From: Bradyrhizobiaceae bacterium
Lineage (GTDB): Bacteria > Pseudomonadota > Alphaproteobacteria > Rhizobiales > Xanthobacteraceae
NCBI GenBank assembly: GCA_003105195.1
Contig: PQAH01000196.1
Span: 1 to 40,290 of the forward strand
Direction: 5' to 3'
Length of the DNA stretch: 40,290 bases
The notes beneath the pieces are model-generated. The model was not told the DNA's origin and did not search any database. It saw only the letters and a program-made list of their open reading frames with translations. Every line of letters begins with the position of its first letter. Position 1 is the stretch's first letter. A program made the position numbers and the translations under genes. This document shows, piece by piece, positions 1 through 8,085 of the stretch.

Positions 1-759
1 CTGCCCGGGGCCTGGGAGAGGCCCGAGGCCGAGCTGGCCAAAAAGCTCGGCGGGCCCGTTCCGGCCGACTGCGTCCTCGCCCAGACCTACGAGGGGCCGC
101 TGCGCGTCGTCGTCCCGGCCGTAAGGACCGCGCTCGAGGCCGGAGAGCCGATCGGCCTCAACCTCGCGGCCGACGAGCTCGCCTTCTATCCGCTGGTCTA
201 CTGGCCGATGGTGCCGAATGCGCCGCGCCCCGAGCCGCAGGCGCTGCAGCGCATCGACGAATACATGAAGAAGGGCGGCACCGTCCTGTTCGACACCCGC
301 GACGCCGTGCTCGCGACCCCCGGCATGGATTCGCGCACCCCCGGCATGGCGGCGCTGCGCGACATCCTGTCCTCCCTCGACATTCCCGAGCTCGAGCCGG
401 TGCCGCGCGACCACGTGCTGACCAAGACCTTCTTCCTGCTGAAGGACTTCCCGGGGCGCTTCAACACCGGCCAGCTCTGGGTGGAGGCGATACCGACCCA
501 GAGCGAGGAGGAGGAGAGCCAGCGTCCCGCGCGCGGCGGCGACGGCGTCTCCTCGATCCTGATCACCTCCAACGACCTCGCCGGCGCCTGGGCGATGCGC
601 AGCGACGGGCAGCCGATGCTGCCGCTGCAGCCGGGCGAGCCGCGCCAGCGCGAGTTCGCGTTCCGCGCCGGGGTGAACATCGTCATGTACACGCTGACCG
701 GCAACTACAAGGCCGACCAGGTGCACATCCCGGCCCTGCTCGAGCGGCTCGGCCAGTAG
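1..759 (+). CDS. DUF4159 domain-containing protein, C-terminal part (5' end outside window)
   Basis: The frame is open from the first base and ends at TAG 757-759, so only the last 252 residues are present. The visible part carries the DUF4159 pattern: a 'FYPLVYWPM' stretch near residue 63, then a region resembling a glutamine-amidotransferase fold (mobile 'KKGGTVLFDTRD' strand-loop), and a C-terminal 'GVNIVMYTLTGNYKADQVH' segment typical of the family end. Full-length relatives are around 900 residues, with an N-terminal BatA-like membrane domain and a VWA-like region. They usually sit after a MoxR ATPase and a DUF58 protein in a cell-envelope operon of unknown biochemical role. The next gene, 71 bases downstream on the same strand, is its usual partner. 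Family assignment is fairly secure; function is not known. Confidence 0.85.
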   Translation: MPGAWERPEAELAKKLGGPVPADCVLAQTYEGPLRVVVPAVRTALEAGEPIGLNLAADELAFYPLVYWPMVPNAPRPEPQALQRIDEYMKKGGTVLFDTRDAVLATPGMDSRTPGMAALRDILSSLDIPELEPVPRDHVLTKTFFLLKDFPGRFNTGQLWVEAIPTQSEEEESQRPARGGDGVSSILITSNDLAGAWAMRSDGQPMLPLQPGEPRQREFAFRAGVNIVMYTLTGNYKADQVHIPALLERLGQ

Positions 760-760
760 C

Positions 761-806
761 GCATGTCCCGGCGAAACGGGCACCGGTCGCCGAGAAGGAC
801 ATGTGC
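761..806. repeat. Rhizobiales-type intergenic palindrome
   Basis: CATGTCC at 762-768 is mirrored by GGACATG at 797-803, with an inner ACCGGT core near 782. The arrangement resembles the dispersed 'GCATGTCC ... ACCGGT ... GGACATGC' element that I recall as abundant in Rhizobiales genomes. It lies in the 71-base gap between two co-directional genes that probably form an operon, so it would be transcribed and could form a hairpin there. Family membership is recalled, not searched. Confidence 0.5.
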
Positions 807-830
807 CAAGCAAGGATCTAGGAGCACGCC

Positions 831-2897
831 GTGGGTCTCGGATTGACCTTCAGCCCTCTCGTTCCCCTGGAGCTGCTCTGGGTCGCGGCCGCCGCCGCGG
901 CGATCATGGCGGCGCTGCTCCTGATCGTGCGCAGCCGCGGCGCCTGGGTGCGCGCGGTGGCCCTCGCCTTCGCGGTGCTGGCGCTGGCCAATCCCTCCTT
1001 CACCCGCGAGGACCGCGAGGGCCTGCCCTCGGTCGCCGCCGTCGTGGTCGACCGCAGCCCGAGCCAGGGCTTCGGCGAGCGCCGGGCCCAGGCCGATCAG
1101 GTGCGCGCCGCCGTGCAGCAGCGGCTCGGCCGCATCGCCAACCTGGAGGTGCGCGTCGTCGAGGCCGGCGAGGCGGACGGCGAGACCGACGGCACGCGCC
1201 TGTTCAATGCGCTCGGCGCCACCCTCGCGGACGTGCCGCCGGACCGCGTCGCCGGCGCGGTCTTCATCACCGACGGGCGCGTCCACGACGTGCCGGGCGA
1301 CGCCGCCGCGCTCGGCTTCGCGGCCCCCGTGCACGCCCTCGTCACCGGCCGTCCCGACGAGCGCGACCGCCGCGTCGTGCTGGTCTCGGCGCCGCGTTTC
1401 GGCTTCGTCGGCCAGAGCCAGACCATCGCGCTCAAGGTCGAGGACCAGGGCGCGCCGCCGGGCGCCGCGCAGATCACGGTGCGCCGCGACGGCGAGGCGC
1501 TCGAGACCCGCACCGTGACGGTCGGCGAGACCGTGCAGGTGGAGATCCCGATTCCGCATGCCGGCCAGAACATCGTCGAGGTCGAGGCCTCGCCGCTCGA
1601 GGGGGAGCTCACCACCATCAACAACCGCGCCGTGGTCGCGATCGACGGCGTGCGCGACAAGCTGCGCGTGCTGCTGGTGTCGGGCGAGCCGCATGCCGGC
1701 GAGCGCACCTGGCGCAACCTGCTGAAATCCGACGCCAGCGTCGATCTCGTGCACTTCACGATTCTGCGTCCGCCCGAGAAGCAGGACGGCACGCCGATCA
1801 ACGAGCTCTCGCTGATCGCATTCCCGACGCGCGAGCTGTTCCAGCAGAAGATCAACGAGTTCCACCTGATCATCTTCGACCGCTACGCGCGCCAGGGCGT
1901 GCTGCCGATCATCTATTTCGACAACATCGCGCGCTACGTGCGCGACGGCGGCGCCGTGCTGGTCGCGGCCGGCCCCGACTATGCGAGCCAGACCAGCATC
2001 TGGCGCACGCCCCTCGACGTCATCCTCCCGGCCGAGCCCACCGGCCAGGCGAGCGAGCAGCCCTATCACGCGCGCCTCACCGACCTCGGCAAGCGCCATC
2101 CGGTGACGCGCGGCCTCGAAGGCGCCGAGAGCGACCCGCCGCACTGGAGTCGCTGGTTCCGCCTGGTCGATGCGCGGGCGATCAAGGGCAGCGGCCTGAT
2201 GCGCGGCCCCGACGACAAGCCGCTGCTCCTCCTCTCGCGCGAGGGCGAGGGCCGCGTCGCGCTGCTGCTCTCCGACCACATCTGGCTGTGGGCGCGCGGC
2301 TTCGAGGGCGGCGGCCCGCATCTCGATCTCCTGCGCCGCCTCTCCCACTGGCTGATGAAGCAGCCCGACCTCGAGGAGGAGGCGCTGCGCATGGCCGTGC
2401 AGGGCCGCGAGCTGGCGGTGCGGCGCCAGTCCATGGAAGAGACGGTTGCTCCCGTGACGCTGACGACCCCGACCGGAGCGACCCGCACGCTCGAGCTCCA
2501 GGCCGCCGACCCCGGCGTCTGGCGCGCCGTGACGCCCGCCAACGAGCTCGGCCTCTGGCGCGCGACCGACGGCAAGCTGACCACGCTGGTCAATGTCGGC
2601 CCCGCCAACCCGCGCGAATATGCCGAGGTGACCTCCACGACCGAGGTGATGGGAGCGCTCGCCGCCGCGACCGGCGGCGACGCGCGCCGCATCCTCGAGC
2701 GCGACACCGTCGCGGTCCCGCGGATCGTGCCGGTGCGCGCGAGCGAGACCTTCCGTGGCGACGACTGGATCGGCCTGAAGATGCGCGACGCCAGCGTGGT
2801 GCGCGGCATCGGCGTGCTGCCGGTCTTCGCCGGCGTGCTCGGCCTGCTGCTGCTGGTCGGCAGCCTCGCGGCCACCTGGCTGCGCGAGGGGCGCTGA
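831..2897 (+). CDS. Membrane protein with VWA-like and glutamine-amidotransferase-like domains
   Basis: This 688-residue protein probably has two N-terminal membrane helices (about residues 10-33 and 38-57), a large periplasmic or cytoplasmic middle, and a C-terminal helix (about 663-680, 'GVLGLLLLVGSLAATW'). The 'VAAVVVDRSPSQ' strand after the second helix looks like the start of a degenerate VWA fold. 'LIIFDRYA' and 'GGAVLVAAGP' in the middle match the class I glutamine-amidotransferase-like fold found in this family, without a recognisable Cys-His-Glu triad. Translation starts at GTG 831, with GGAG at 821-824. It follows the DUF4159 gene in the order usual for alphaproteobacterial MoxR/DUF58/DUF4159 clusters. 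A role in envelope assembly is often suggested but is not shown by the sequence. Confidence 0.85.
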   Translation: MGLGLTFSPLVPLELLWVAAAAAAIMAALLLIVRSRGAWVRAVALAFAVLALANPSFTREDREGLPSVAAVVVDRSPSQGFGERRAQADQVRAAVQQRLGRIANLEVRVVEAGEADGETDGTRLFNALGATLADVPPDRVAGAVFITDGRVHDVPGDAAALGFAAPVHALVTGRPDERDRRVVLVSAPRFGFVGQSQTIALKVEDQGAPPGAAQITVRRDGEALETRTVTVGETVQVEIPIPHAGQNIVEVEASPLEGELTTINNRAVVAIDGVRDKLRVLLVSGEPHAGERTWRNLLKSDASVDLVHFTILRPPEKQDGTPINELSLIAFPTRELFQQKINEFHLIIFDRYARQGVLPIIYFDNIARYVRDGGAVLVAAGPDYASQTSIWRTPLDVILPAEPTGQASEQPYHARLTDLGKRHPVTRGLEGAESDPPHWSRWFRLVDARAIKGSGLMRGPDDKPLLLLSREGEGRVALLLSDHIWLWARGFEGGGPHLDLLRRLSHWLMKQPDLEEEALRMAVQGRELAVRRQSMEETVAPVTLTTPTGATRTLELQAADPGVWRAVTPANELGLWRATDGKLTTLVNVGPANPREYAEVTSTTEVMGALAAATGGDARRILERDTVAVPRIVPVRASETFRGDDWIGLKMRDASVVRGIGVLPVFAGVLGLLLLVGSLAATWLREGR

Positions 2898-2945
2898 GTT
2901 CGCCGGGTCCTCATCCCGGCCGGGCGCCGGGCGCAGGCCCCCGCC

Positions 2946-2967
2946 GCGGGCTCACGGCTGAGCCCGC
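2946..2967. terminator. Perfect hairpin between convergent genes
   Basis: GCGGGCTCA (2946-2954) and TGAGCCCGC (2959-2967) form a perfect 9-bp stem with a 4-base loop. It sits in the 72-base gap between the plus-strand gene ending at 2897 and the minus-strand gene ending at 2970. No T tract follows on either side, so rho-independent termination is plausible but not proven. The bases just before it (2907-2925) look like half of the REP-like element found elsewhere in the window. Confidence 0.5.
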
Positions 2968-2969
2968 CG

Positions 2970-3257
2970 CTACTTCCCCAGCACTTCCTCGGCCACGTCC
3001 GAGAGCAGCGCGCCCGGCTGCTTCATGCAGCTCTCGCCCACCTTCTCGATCTTGGCGCCGACCTTGCCGAAGTCGATGACCGCCGAGGCGTCGTCGTCCG
3101 CGTAGTACCCGTCGAGCCACATGACGATCATGGCGATCGACTCCTTGCCGCTCTTGAGGAACTGGTCGCACTTCACCGAGGAGAGATCGAGCACTTGGGC
3201 CGAGGCCGGCGTCGTGGCGAGCATCGCGGCCACGATCATGGCGCTGGGGGATTTCAT
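2970..3257 (-). CDS. HdeA/HdeB-family periplasmic acid-stress chaperone-like protein
   Basis: This is a 95-residue precursor: a signal peptide (KSPSAMIVAAMLATTPASA, cleavage about residue 21) followed by a small helical domain with two cysteines ('VKCDQF' and 'GESCMKQ') spaced as in HdeA/HdeB, where they form the single disulfide. HdeA-type proteins are periplasmic holdases that unfold at low pH and bind denatured proteins; here that role is inferred from the family. The start at 3257 is chosen because AAGGAA (3267-3272) lies 9 bases upstream and the signal peptide begins there. The frame continues upstream to 3386, but that extension reads through a palindromic repeat and looks non-coding. 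It appears monocistronic. Confidence 0.8.
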   Translation of the reverse strand: MKSPSAMIVAAMLATTPASAQVLDLSSVKCDQFLKSGKESIAMIVMWLDGYYADDDASAVIDFGKVGAKIEKVGESCMKQPGALLSDVAEEVLGK

Positions 3258-3337
3258 GGGAGGGGGTTCCTTGTGAGGCAGAGGGGCGGGGAGCCTGCGG
3301 CCGCGCGCATGAACCGCGAATGAACGCAGCCCCGCAG

Positions 3338-3395
3338 CCCGCACGCAGCGACGTGCGGGGAGCCATCCGGGTCTCGCTGCGCTCACCCGGCTACG
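3338..3395. repeat. Two adjacent palindromes, REP-like
   Basis: CCCGCACG (3338-3345) pairs with CGTGCGGG (3352-3359). CCGGGT (3367-3372) pairs with ACCCGG (3385-3390) around a loop containing CTCGCTGCGCTC. Read on the minus strand, the second unit (GTAGCCGGGTGAGCGCAGC and onward) resembles the element at 17381-17415. The pair sits just downstream of the acetyltransferase gene (stop at 3414, minus strand), where it could act as a transcription end or transcript stabiliser. Confidence 0.5.
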
Positions 3396-3413
3396 GGCGC
3401 CACCCCCGCCGGC

Positions 3414-3929
3414 CTATGGGCTCGGCGCCGGCCAGTCCGGTTGCACCAGGCCCGTGACACCTTCGAAGGAACCCGGCACGAGCTCGGCCGCCAGCACCCG
3501 GCCGGGATCGACCGGGCCCGGCATGATGACGCGGCCGCGCGGGGTGCGCTTGAAGCCGGCGCGGGCGTAGTAGGGCTCGTCGCCCACCAGCACCACCAGG
3601 CGGTGGCCCTGGTCCCGCGCCTCCGCGAGCGCGCGCTCGATCAGCGCGATGCCGATGCCGCGCTCGCGGAACGGCGGGTCGACGGTGAGCGGCCCGAGCA
3701 GCAGCGCCGGCGTCGCGCCGATGCGGACCGCCGTGAGCTGCACCGAGCCGACCAGCAGCGTGCCGATCCGCGCCGTGAACGACAGGTCGAGCCGGTGCGG
3801 GATCTGCTCGCGGATCCGGTAGGCCGAGCGCGTGAAGCGGCCCGGCCCGAAGGTCCGTTCGTGGAGCCGCTCGATCGCCTGCGCGTCGGCGGGCGTCTCG
3901 GCCAGGATGGTGAGCGACAGGTCGGTCAT
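3414..3929 (-). CDS. GNAT-family N-acetyltransferase
   Basis: This 171-residue protein starts at the ATG beginning 'MTDLSLTIL'. The acetyl-CoA-binding motif A region is visible as 'LGPLTVDPPFRERGIGIALIE', where R/Q-x-x-G-x-G/A appears as RERGIG, followed by 'LVVLVGDEPYYARAGFKRTP', a typical GNAT beta5/alpha4 segment with 'YYARAGF'. This arrangement (GPLAV-P--RG-GIG-AL, VGD--YY-R-GF) matches the YhbS-like subgroup, which acetylates unknown small molecules or proteins. The frame stays open to 3971, but the extra 14 residues lack a better ribosome site. The gene is divergent from the glutathionyl-hydroquinone reductase gene, with 150 bases between starts. Confidence 0.85.
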   Translation of the reverse strand: MTDLSLTILAETPADAQAIERLHERTFGPGRFTRSAYRIREQIPHRLDLSFTARIGTLLVGSVQLTAVRIGATPALLLGPLTVDPPFRERGIGIALIERALAEARDQGHRLVVLVGDEPYYARAGFKRTPRGRVIMPGPVDPGRVLAAELVPGSFEGVTGLVQPDWPAPSP

Positions 3930-4034
3930 GCGCGGGGAGCCCGGATACCACCTGCGGCGCCCCAGGTCCATGGACCCGCCGGCGACTTGCGCCCGCGCAA
4001 GCGCCCCTTGTGGCCCTGTCGCGCACCGCGAGTC

Positions 4035-4059
4035 CGACCTAGATAGAGCCTATCGGTCG
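4035..4059. promoter_or_regulatory. Inverted repeat upstream of the glutathionyl-hydroquinone reductase gene
   Basis: CGACC-TA-GATAG (4035-4046) and CTATCGGTCG (4050-4059) are inverted copies, 10 of 10 bases pairing around a 2-base insertion, with an AGC centre. It ends 20 bases before the ATG at 4080 and includes TAGATAGAG, the most AT-rich stretch of the divergent gap, so it probably overlaps the promoter. It is a candidate operator; no cognate regulator lies next to it. Confidence 0.35.
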
Positions 4060-4079
4060 CAAAGCGAGGAACCTGAACT

Positions 4080-5105
4080 ATGGGCCAGCTGGTCGCCGGC
4101 GTCTGGCAGGAGAACGAGATCCGCACCCTGGACGGCCGCTTCCAGCGGCCCGCGACCGTGTTCCGCAACTGGGTGACGGCGGACGGCAGCGCCGGCCCCA
4201 CCGGCACCGGCGGCTTTCCGGCCGAAGCCGGCCGTTACCACCTCTATGTCTCCCACGCCTGCCCCTGGGCGCATCGCACCATGATCTTCCGCAAGCTCAA
4301 GAAGCTGGAGGACGCGATCTCGGTCTCGGTCGTCGCGCCGCTGATGGAGCAGGAAGGCTGGGTGTTCGGCGCGCCCGGCACCGAGGACACCGTGAACGGC
4401 ACCCGGCGCCTTGCCGAGGTCTATCTCCTCGCCGACCCGAAATTCACGGGCCGCGTCTCGGTCCCGGTGCTCTGGGACAAGCAGCGCGCCACGATCGTCA
4501 ACAACGAGTCGTCCGAGATCATCCGCATGCTCAATTCCGCGTTCGCGGCCTTCACGGACGACCGCGTCGACTACTACCCGGCGGAGCTGCGGCGCGAGAT
4601 CGACGCGGTGAACGACCTCGTCTACGCGAACGTCAACAACGGCGTCTATCGCACGGGCTTCGCGGCCACGCAGGAGGCCTACGAGGAGGCCTTCCGCGCC
4701 TTGTTCGACACCCTCGCGGCGCTGGAGGAGCGGCTCGCCACCCAGCGCTATCTGGTCGGCAACCGCCTCACCGAGGCGGACTGGCGCCTGGTCACCACGC
4801 TGGTGCGCTTCGATGCCGTCTATGTCGGCCACTTCAAGTGCAACTGGAAGCGCATCGTCGACTATCCGAACCTATCGGGCTACCTGCGCGACCTCTACCA
4901 GGTGCCGGGCGTCGCCGGGACCGTGCATCTCGACCATATCAAGCAGCACTATTACGGCAGCCACCGCCGCATCAACCCGACCGGCATCGTGCCCCTCGGC
5001 CCCGAGCCGGATTTCGCCGCGCCGCACGACCGCGGGAGGTTCGCGGCGCAGGACACGGCTCGAGCGTCATCCCGGCCGAGCGATAGCGAGAGCCGGGATT
5101 CATAG
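4080..5105 (+). CDS. yqjG: Glutathionyl-hydroquinone reductase (Xi-class glutathione transferase, YqjG/PcpF family)
   Basis: The enzyme reduces glutathionyl-hydroquinones to hydroquinones using glutathione. The family signature is clear: an N-terminal extension of about 50 residues, '[11 protein letters not shown]' with the catalytic Cys at about residue 61, '[19 protein letters not shown]', and the helical C-terminal domain with '[26 protein letters not shown]' features (split here over residues 230-260). Length is 341, against about 330 for relatives. A GAGGA site (4066-4070) lies 9 bases before the ATG. The last 13 residues before the stop are encoded by a REP-like repeat (5065-5103), which also supplies the stop codon, so the native C-terminus was probably altered. 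No operon partner. Confidence 0.9.
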   Translation: MGQLVAGVWQENEIRTLDGRFQRPATVFRNWVTADGSAGPTGTGGFPAEAGRYHLYVSHACPWAHRTMIFRKLKKLEDAISVSVVAPLMEQEGWVFGAPGTEDTVNGTRRLAEVYLLADPKFTGRVSVPVLWDKQRATIVNNESSEIIRMLNSAFAAFTDDRVDYYPAELRREIDAVNDLVYANVNNGVYRTGFAATQEAYEEAFRALFDTLAALEERLATQRYLVGNRLTEADWRLVTTLVRFDAVYVGHFKCNWKRIVDYPNLSGYLRDLYQVPGVAGTVHLDHIKQHYYGSHRRINPTGIVPLGPEPDFAAPHDRGRFAAQDTARASSRPSDSESRDS

Positions 5106-5181
5106 CCACCGCCCCCGCGCATACGGCCATGCCGGGCGTATGGACCCCGGCTCTCGCGCTTCGCGCTCGGCCGGGGTGACG
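5065..5181. repeat. Pair of inverted REP-like elements
   Basis: Copy one (5065-5103) begins CGTCATCCCGGCCGAGCG and ends GAGAGCCGGGATTCAT. Copy two (5140-5181) is the same unit inverted, ending CTCGGCCGGGGTGACG. They are 36 bases apart and could fold into one large cruciform or two hairpins. The same unit recurs at 17171-17210 and, more diverged, at 14651-14687. The pair separates convergent genes and overlaps the 3' end of the upstream coding region. Confidence 0.8.
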
Positions 5182-5199
5182 CGTGGAGACGGTTCGCCC

Positions 5200-5676
5200 T
5201 CACCACCGCGCGCTCACCGGCGCGCCCTGCAGCACCTCGGCGATGCGCGCCCGCGTGCCCGGCGTGGCGTCGGCCGGCAGCGCCCCGGGCGCGAAGAAGC
5301 CGTGCGCGACGATCTCGCGGTCCGGCACCGGCGCGCCGTCCTGGCGGAAGTCGCGCACGACGAACACCGCCACGTGGTCGCGGCGCGAGACCCGGGCGTT
5401 GTAGAAGAGGCCGTGCAGCGTCACCTCGCCGCCCGGCACGATGCGCCCCTCCTCGTGAAGCTCGCGCCTGAGCGCGTCCATCCAGGTCTCCCCCGGCTCG
5501 ACGCCGCCCCCCGGCAGGTGCCAGCCCGCCACATAGCTGTGCTTGACCAGGAACACCTCCCCGGCTGCGTTGACCACCAGCGCCCGCACGCCGAGCGTCA
5601 TGCCGCGCGAAAGCCGCCAATAGGCGTGCATTGCGCGGCGGATCGCGGGTTCAAGGGCGCGGCGCAGCGGGGTCAT
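5200..5676 (-). CDS. Nudix hydrolase
   Basis: A 158-residue Nudix protein with the box GX5EX7REUXEEXGU at about residues 57-79: Gly57, Glu63, Arg71-Glu72 and Glu75-Glu76 are all present. The penultimate Gly of the box is replaced by Arg ('HEEGRI'); the metal-binding REUXEE core is intact. The family hydrolyses nucleoside-diphosphate-linked compounds; the substrate here is unknown. The '[14 protein letters not shown]' stretch is typical of MutT/ADP-ribose type members. ATG at 5676. It is transcribed divergently from mbfA with 51 bases between the starts, so the two promoters must overlap. Confidence 0.88.
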   Translation of the reverse strand: MTPLRRALEPAIRRAMHAYWRLSRGMTLGVRALVVNAAGEVFLVKHSYVAGWHLPGGGVEPGETWMDALRRELHEEGRIVPGGEVTLHGLFYNARVSRRDHVAVFVVRDFRQDGAPVPDREIVAHGFFAPGALPADATPGTRARIAEVLQGAPVSARW

Positions 5677-5696
5677 GGCGGAACCGTCATCGGCTG

Positions 5697-5717
5697 TCTA
5701 TATCAATTCCAATATCA
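5697..5717. promoter_or_regulatory. AT-rich promoter/operator candidate between nudix gene and mbfA
   Basis: TCTATATCAATTCCAATATC is an island of low GC in a roughly 70 per cent GC region and lies immediately upstream of the mbfA GTG (5728). It contains TATATCA and AATATCA around AATTCC. In other alphaproteobacteria mbfA is repressed by the iron regulator Irr, so an Irr box here is plausible, but I do not see an exact published box and this remains inference. Confidence 0.35.
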
Positions 5718-5727
5718 GGGGGCCGCC

Positions 5728-6684
5728 GTGAAGCGATTCGCCGACTTGAGCGAGCAGGAGATCCTGGCACTCGCCATCTCCAACGAGGAGGAGGACAGCC
5801 GCATCTATCGCGGCTTCGCCGAGGGCCTGCGCGAGAGCTTCCCGGCCTCGGCCCAGGTGTTCGAGGAGATGGCCGAGGAGGAGGTCCGCCACCGCACCCT
5901 GCTCTTCGACCTCTACCGCGAGAAGTTCGGGGACTATCTGCCGCTGGTGCGGCGCCAGGACGTCAAGGGCTTCGTCAAGCATAAGCCGCTCTGGCTGGTG
6001 CGGCCGCTCGGCCTCGACGAGGTGCGCAAATACGCCGCCACCATGGAATACGAGACCGGGCGCTTCTATCGCAAGGCCGCCGAGGCGGCGCGCGACGCCT
6101 CGGTCCGCGAATTGCTCGTCCGCCTCGCCGAGGCCGAGGACCGGCACGAGCGTCTGGCCGAGCGGCTCGGCGAGCGCATCCTCACGCCCGATGCCAGGCG
6201 CGAGGAGGATGAGACCGCGCGGCGCATGTTCGTGCTGCAGTATGTCCAGCCCGGCCTCGCCGGGCTGATGGACGGCTCGGTCTCCACGCTCGCGCCGCTG
6301 TTCGCGGCCGCGTTTGCGACCCACAGCACCTGGGAAACCTTCCTGGTCGGCCTCGCGGCCTCTGTCGGCGCCGGCATCTCGATGGGCTTCGCCGAGGCGC
6401 TCTCCGACGACGGCTCGCTCACCGGCCGCGGCACGCCCTGGCTGCGCGGCACGGTCTCCGGGTTGATGACCACCATCGGCGGCATCGGCCATACGCTGCC
6501 CTATCTGATCCCGGATTTCTGGATCGCCACCGTGCTCGCCGTCGTGGTGGTGGTCGTCGAGCTCGCCGCGATCTCCTGGATCCGCTGGCGCTACATGGAC
6601 ACGCCCTTCCTCGCCGCCACCTTCCAGGTCATGGTCGGCGGCGCCCTCGTCTTCCTGGCGGGAATTCTCATCGGCAGCGCTTAA
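5728..6684 (+). CDS. mbfA: Membrane-bound ferritin MbfA (ferritin-like plus VIT1-type iron exporter)
   Basis: A 318-residue protein with an N-terminal erythrin/ferritin-like four-helix domain (about 1-150) carrying carboxylate and ExxH iron ligands in '[10 protein letters not shown]', '[11 protein letters not shown]', 'EYETGRFY' and 'EAEDRHERL'. The C-terminal VIT1-like membrane domain (about 175-318) has '[17 protein letters not shown]' and '[16 protein letters not shown]'. In Bradyrhizobium and Agrobacterium MbfA exports iron and protects against iron and peroxide stress. The GTG at 5728 is chosen because the family begins at this point ([12 protein letters not shown]); the frame is open far upstream, but only as antisense of the nudix gene. 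The metallophosphoesterase gene follows after 10 bases. Confidence 0.9.
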   Translation: MKRFADLSEQEILALAISNEEEDSRIYRGFAEGLRESFPASAQVFEEMAEEEVRHRTLLFDLYREKFGDYLPLVRRQDVKGFVKHKPLWLVRPLGLDEVRKYAATMEYETGRFYRKAAEAARDASVRELLVRLAEAEDRHERLAERLGERILTPDARREEDETARRMFVLQYVQPGLAGLMDGSVSTLAPLFAAAFATHSTWETFLVGLAASVGAGISMGFAEALSDDGSLTGRGTPWLRGTVSGLMTTIGGIGHTLPYLIPDFWIATVLAVVVVVVELAAISWIRWRYMDTPFLAATFQVMVGGALVFLAGILIGSA

Positions 6685-6694
6685 ATAACAAGCG

Positions 6695-7588
6695 ATGTTC
6701 CTTCTCGCGCATCTCTCCGATCCCCATCTCGGGCCGCTGCCGGCGCCGCGCTTCGCCGAGCTCGCCGGCAAGCGCGCGATCGGCTTCGTCAACTGGTCGC
6801 GCAATCGCCGGCGCCACCACAGCACCGAGGCGCTCGCCGCCCTCGTCGACGACCTCAAGGCCGCGCGGCCGGACCACGTCGCGCTCACCGGCGATCTCGT
6901 CAACATCGCGCTCGCCGCCGAGTTCGCGCCCGCCGGCGAATGGCTCGCGCGCCTCGGCACGCCCGCCGACGTCTCGCTGGTGCCCGGCAATCACGACGTC
7001 TATGTGCGCCGGGTCGTCGACCATGCGGGCCGCCACTGGGGCGACTACATGCGCGGCGACCCCGACGCCACGCCCTGGCCGGGCTTTCCCTTCGTGCGCC
7101 GGCGCGGACCGCTCGCGCTCATCGGGCTGTCCACGGCGGTGCCGACCGCGCCCTTTCTCGCCACCGGCCGGCTCGGCGGCGAGCAACTCGCGCGCTTCGC
7201 CGAGCTGCTCGTCACGCTCGCCAGCGAGTCCGTGTTCCGCGTGGTGCTGATCCATCATCCGCCCACCGCCGGCCATGCGCGCCACAAGCGCCTGCTCGAC
7301 GCCCTGCCGTTTCGCGCGCTTCTCGCCGAGCACGGCGCCGAGCTGGTGCTGCACGGCCACCACCACGAGCACGCCGTCGTGCGACTCGAAGGCCCGCACG
7401 GCACGATTCCCGTGGTCGGCGTGCCGTCCGCCTCCGCGGCGCCGGGCGGCGACCGGGAGCCGGCCGCCTACAATCTCTATCGGATCGGCGGCCGGCCGGG
7501 CGGCTGGACCTGCGAGGTCACCTCGCGCGGCCTGCGCCACGACCGCGACGGAGTCGCCGAGCTGCGCCGCGAGATGCTGATCGGATGA
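6695..7588 (+). CDS. Calcineurin-like metallophosphoesterase
   Basis: A 297-residue enzyme with the full set of two-metal phosphoesterase motifs: 'SDPHLG' (Asp9, His11), 'TGDLVN', 'PGNHD', 'IHHPP' and 'HGHHHEH'. This pattern matches the class III cyclic-nucleotide phosphodiesterase/CpdA-like branch, but the length and the central 'VNWSRNRRRHH' insert are also common in uncharacterised alphaproteobacterial members, so the substrate is open. It begins 10 bases after mbfA with only a weak ribosome site, which suggests translational coupling, and is followed after 10 bases by the YbaK-like gene. The three probably form one transcript. Confidence 0.88.
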   Translation: MFLLAHLSDPHLGPLPAPRFAELAGKRAIGFVNWSRNRRRHHSTEALAALVDDLKAARPDHVALTGDLVNIALAAEFAPAGEWLARLGTPADVSLVPGNHDVYVRRVVDHAGRHWGDYMRGDPDATPWPGFPFVRRRGPLALIGLSTAVPTAPFLATGRLGGEQLARFAELLVTLASESVFRVVLIHHPPTAGHARHKRLLDALPFRALLAEHGAELVLHGHHHEHAVVRLEGPHGTIPVVGVPSASAAPGGDREPAAYNLYRIGGRPGGWTCEVTSRGLRHDRDGVAELRREMLIG

Positions 7589-7598
7589 GGAGATGGCG

Positions 7599-8075
7599 AT
7601 GAACGAGCTGCCCGCCAGCGCGCGCAGGGTGCAGGACGCGGCCGTGGCCCTCGGCCTCGCCGTCACGGTGCGCGAGATGGAGAGCCCGACCCGCACCGCC
7701 GAGGAGGCGGCCGCCGCCTGCGGCGTGACGGTCGGCCAGATCATCAAGTCGCTGGTGTTCATCGGCGCCGAAAGCGGCAGGCCCTATCTGCTCCTGGTCT
7801 CCGGCAGCAATCGCGTGAACGAGAAGGGCGTCGCCGTGCACCTGGGCGAGAAGCTGAAGCGGCCGGACGCCGACACCGTGCGCGCGATCACCGGCTTCGC
7901 GATCGGCGGCATTCCGCCGTTCGGCCACGCGAGCGCGCTCGCGACCCGCATGGACGCCGACCTGCTGCAGTACGACGTGGTCTGGGCCGCGGCCGGCACG
8001 CCGCGCGCGGTCTTTCCGGTGAATCCGAAGATACTGCGGCAGGCGCTCGGCGCACCCGTGATCGCGGTGAGCTGA
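7599..8075 (+). CDS. YbaK/EbsC-family aminoacyl-tRNA deacylase-like protein
   Basis: A protein of about 158 residues with the INS/YbaK editing fold: 'QIIKSLVFIG' (with the conserved Lys that contacts the tRNA end), 'LLLVSGSNRVNEKGVA', 'GFAIGGIPPFGH' and 'ADLLQYDVVWAAAGTPRAVF'. Members hydrolyse mischarged aminoacyl-tRNAs in trans, typically Cys- or Ala-tRNA-Pro. Two ATGs occur 6 bases apart (7593 and 7599). AGGAG at 7588-7592 abuts the first and is 6 bases from the second, so 7599 is preferred. It is the third gene of the mbfA group and ends near 8075; the next recognised gene is convergent. Confidence 0.87.
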   Translation: MNELPASARRVQDAAVALGLAVTVREMESPTRTAEEAAAACGVTVGQIIKSLVFIGAESGRPYLLLVSGSNRVNEKGVAVHLGEKLKRPDADTVRAITGFAIGGIPPFGHASALATRMDADLLQYDVVWAAAGTPRAVFPVNPKILRQALGAPVIAVS

Positions 8076-8085
8076 TCCGCAAACC

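Noticed and set aside
4813..5727. Upstream extension of the MbfA frame by about 300 codons
   Set aside because: It reads through the end of the GST gene, the REP pair and the antisense of the nudix gene; the ferritin domain begins exactly at GTG 5728.
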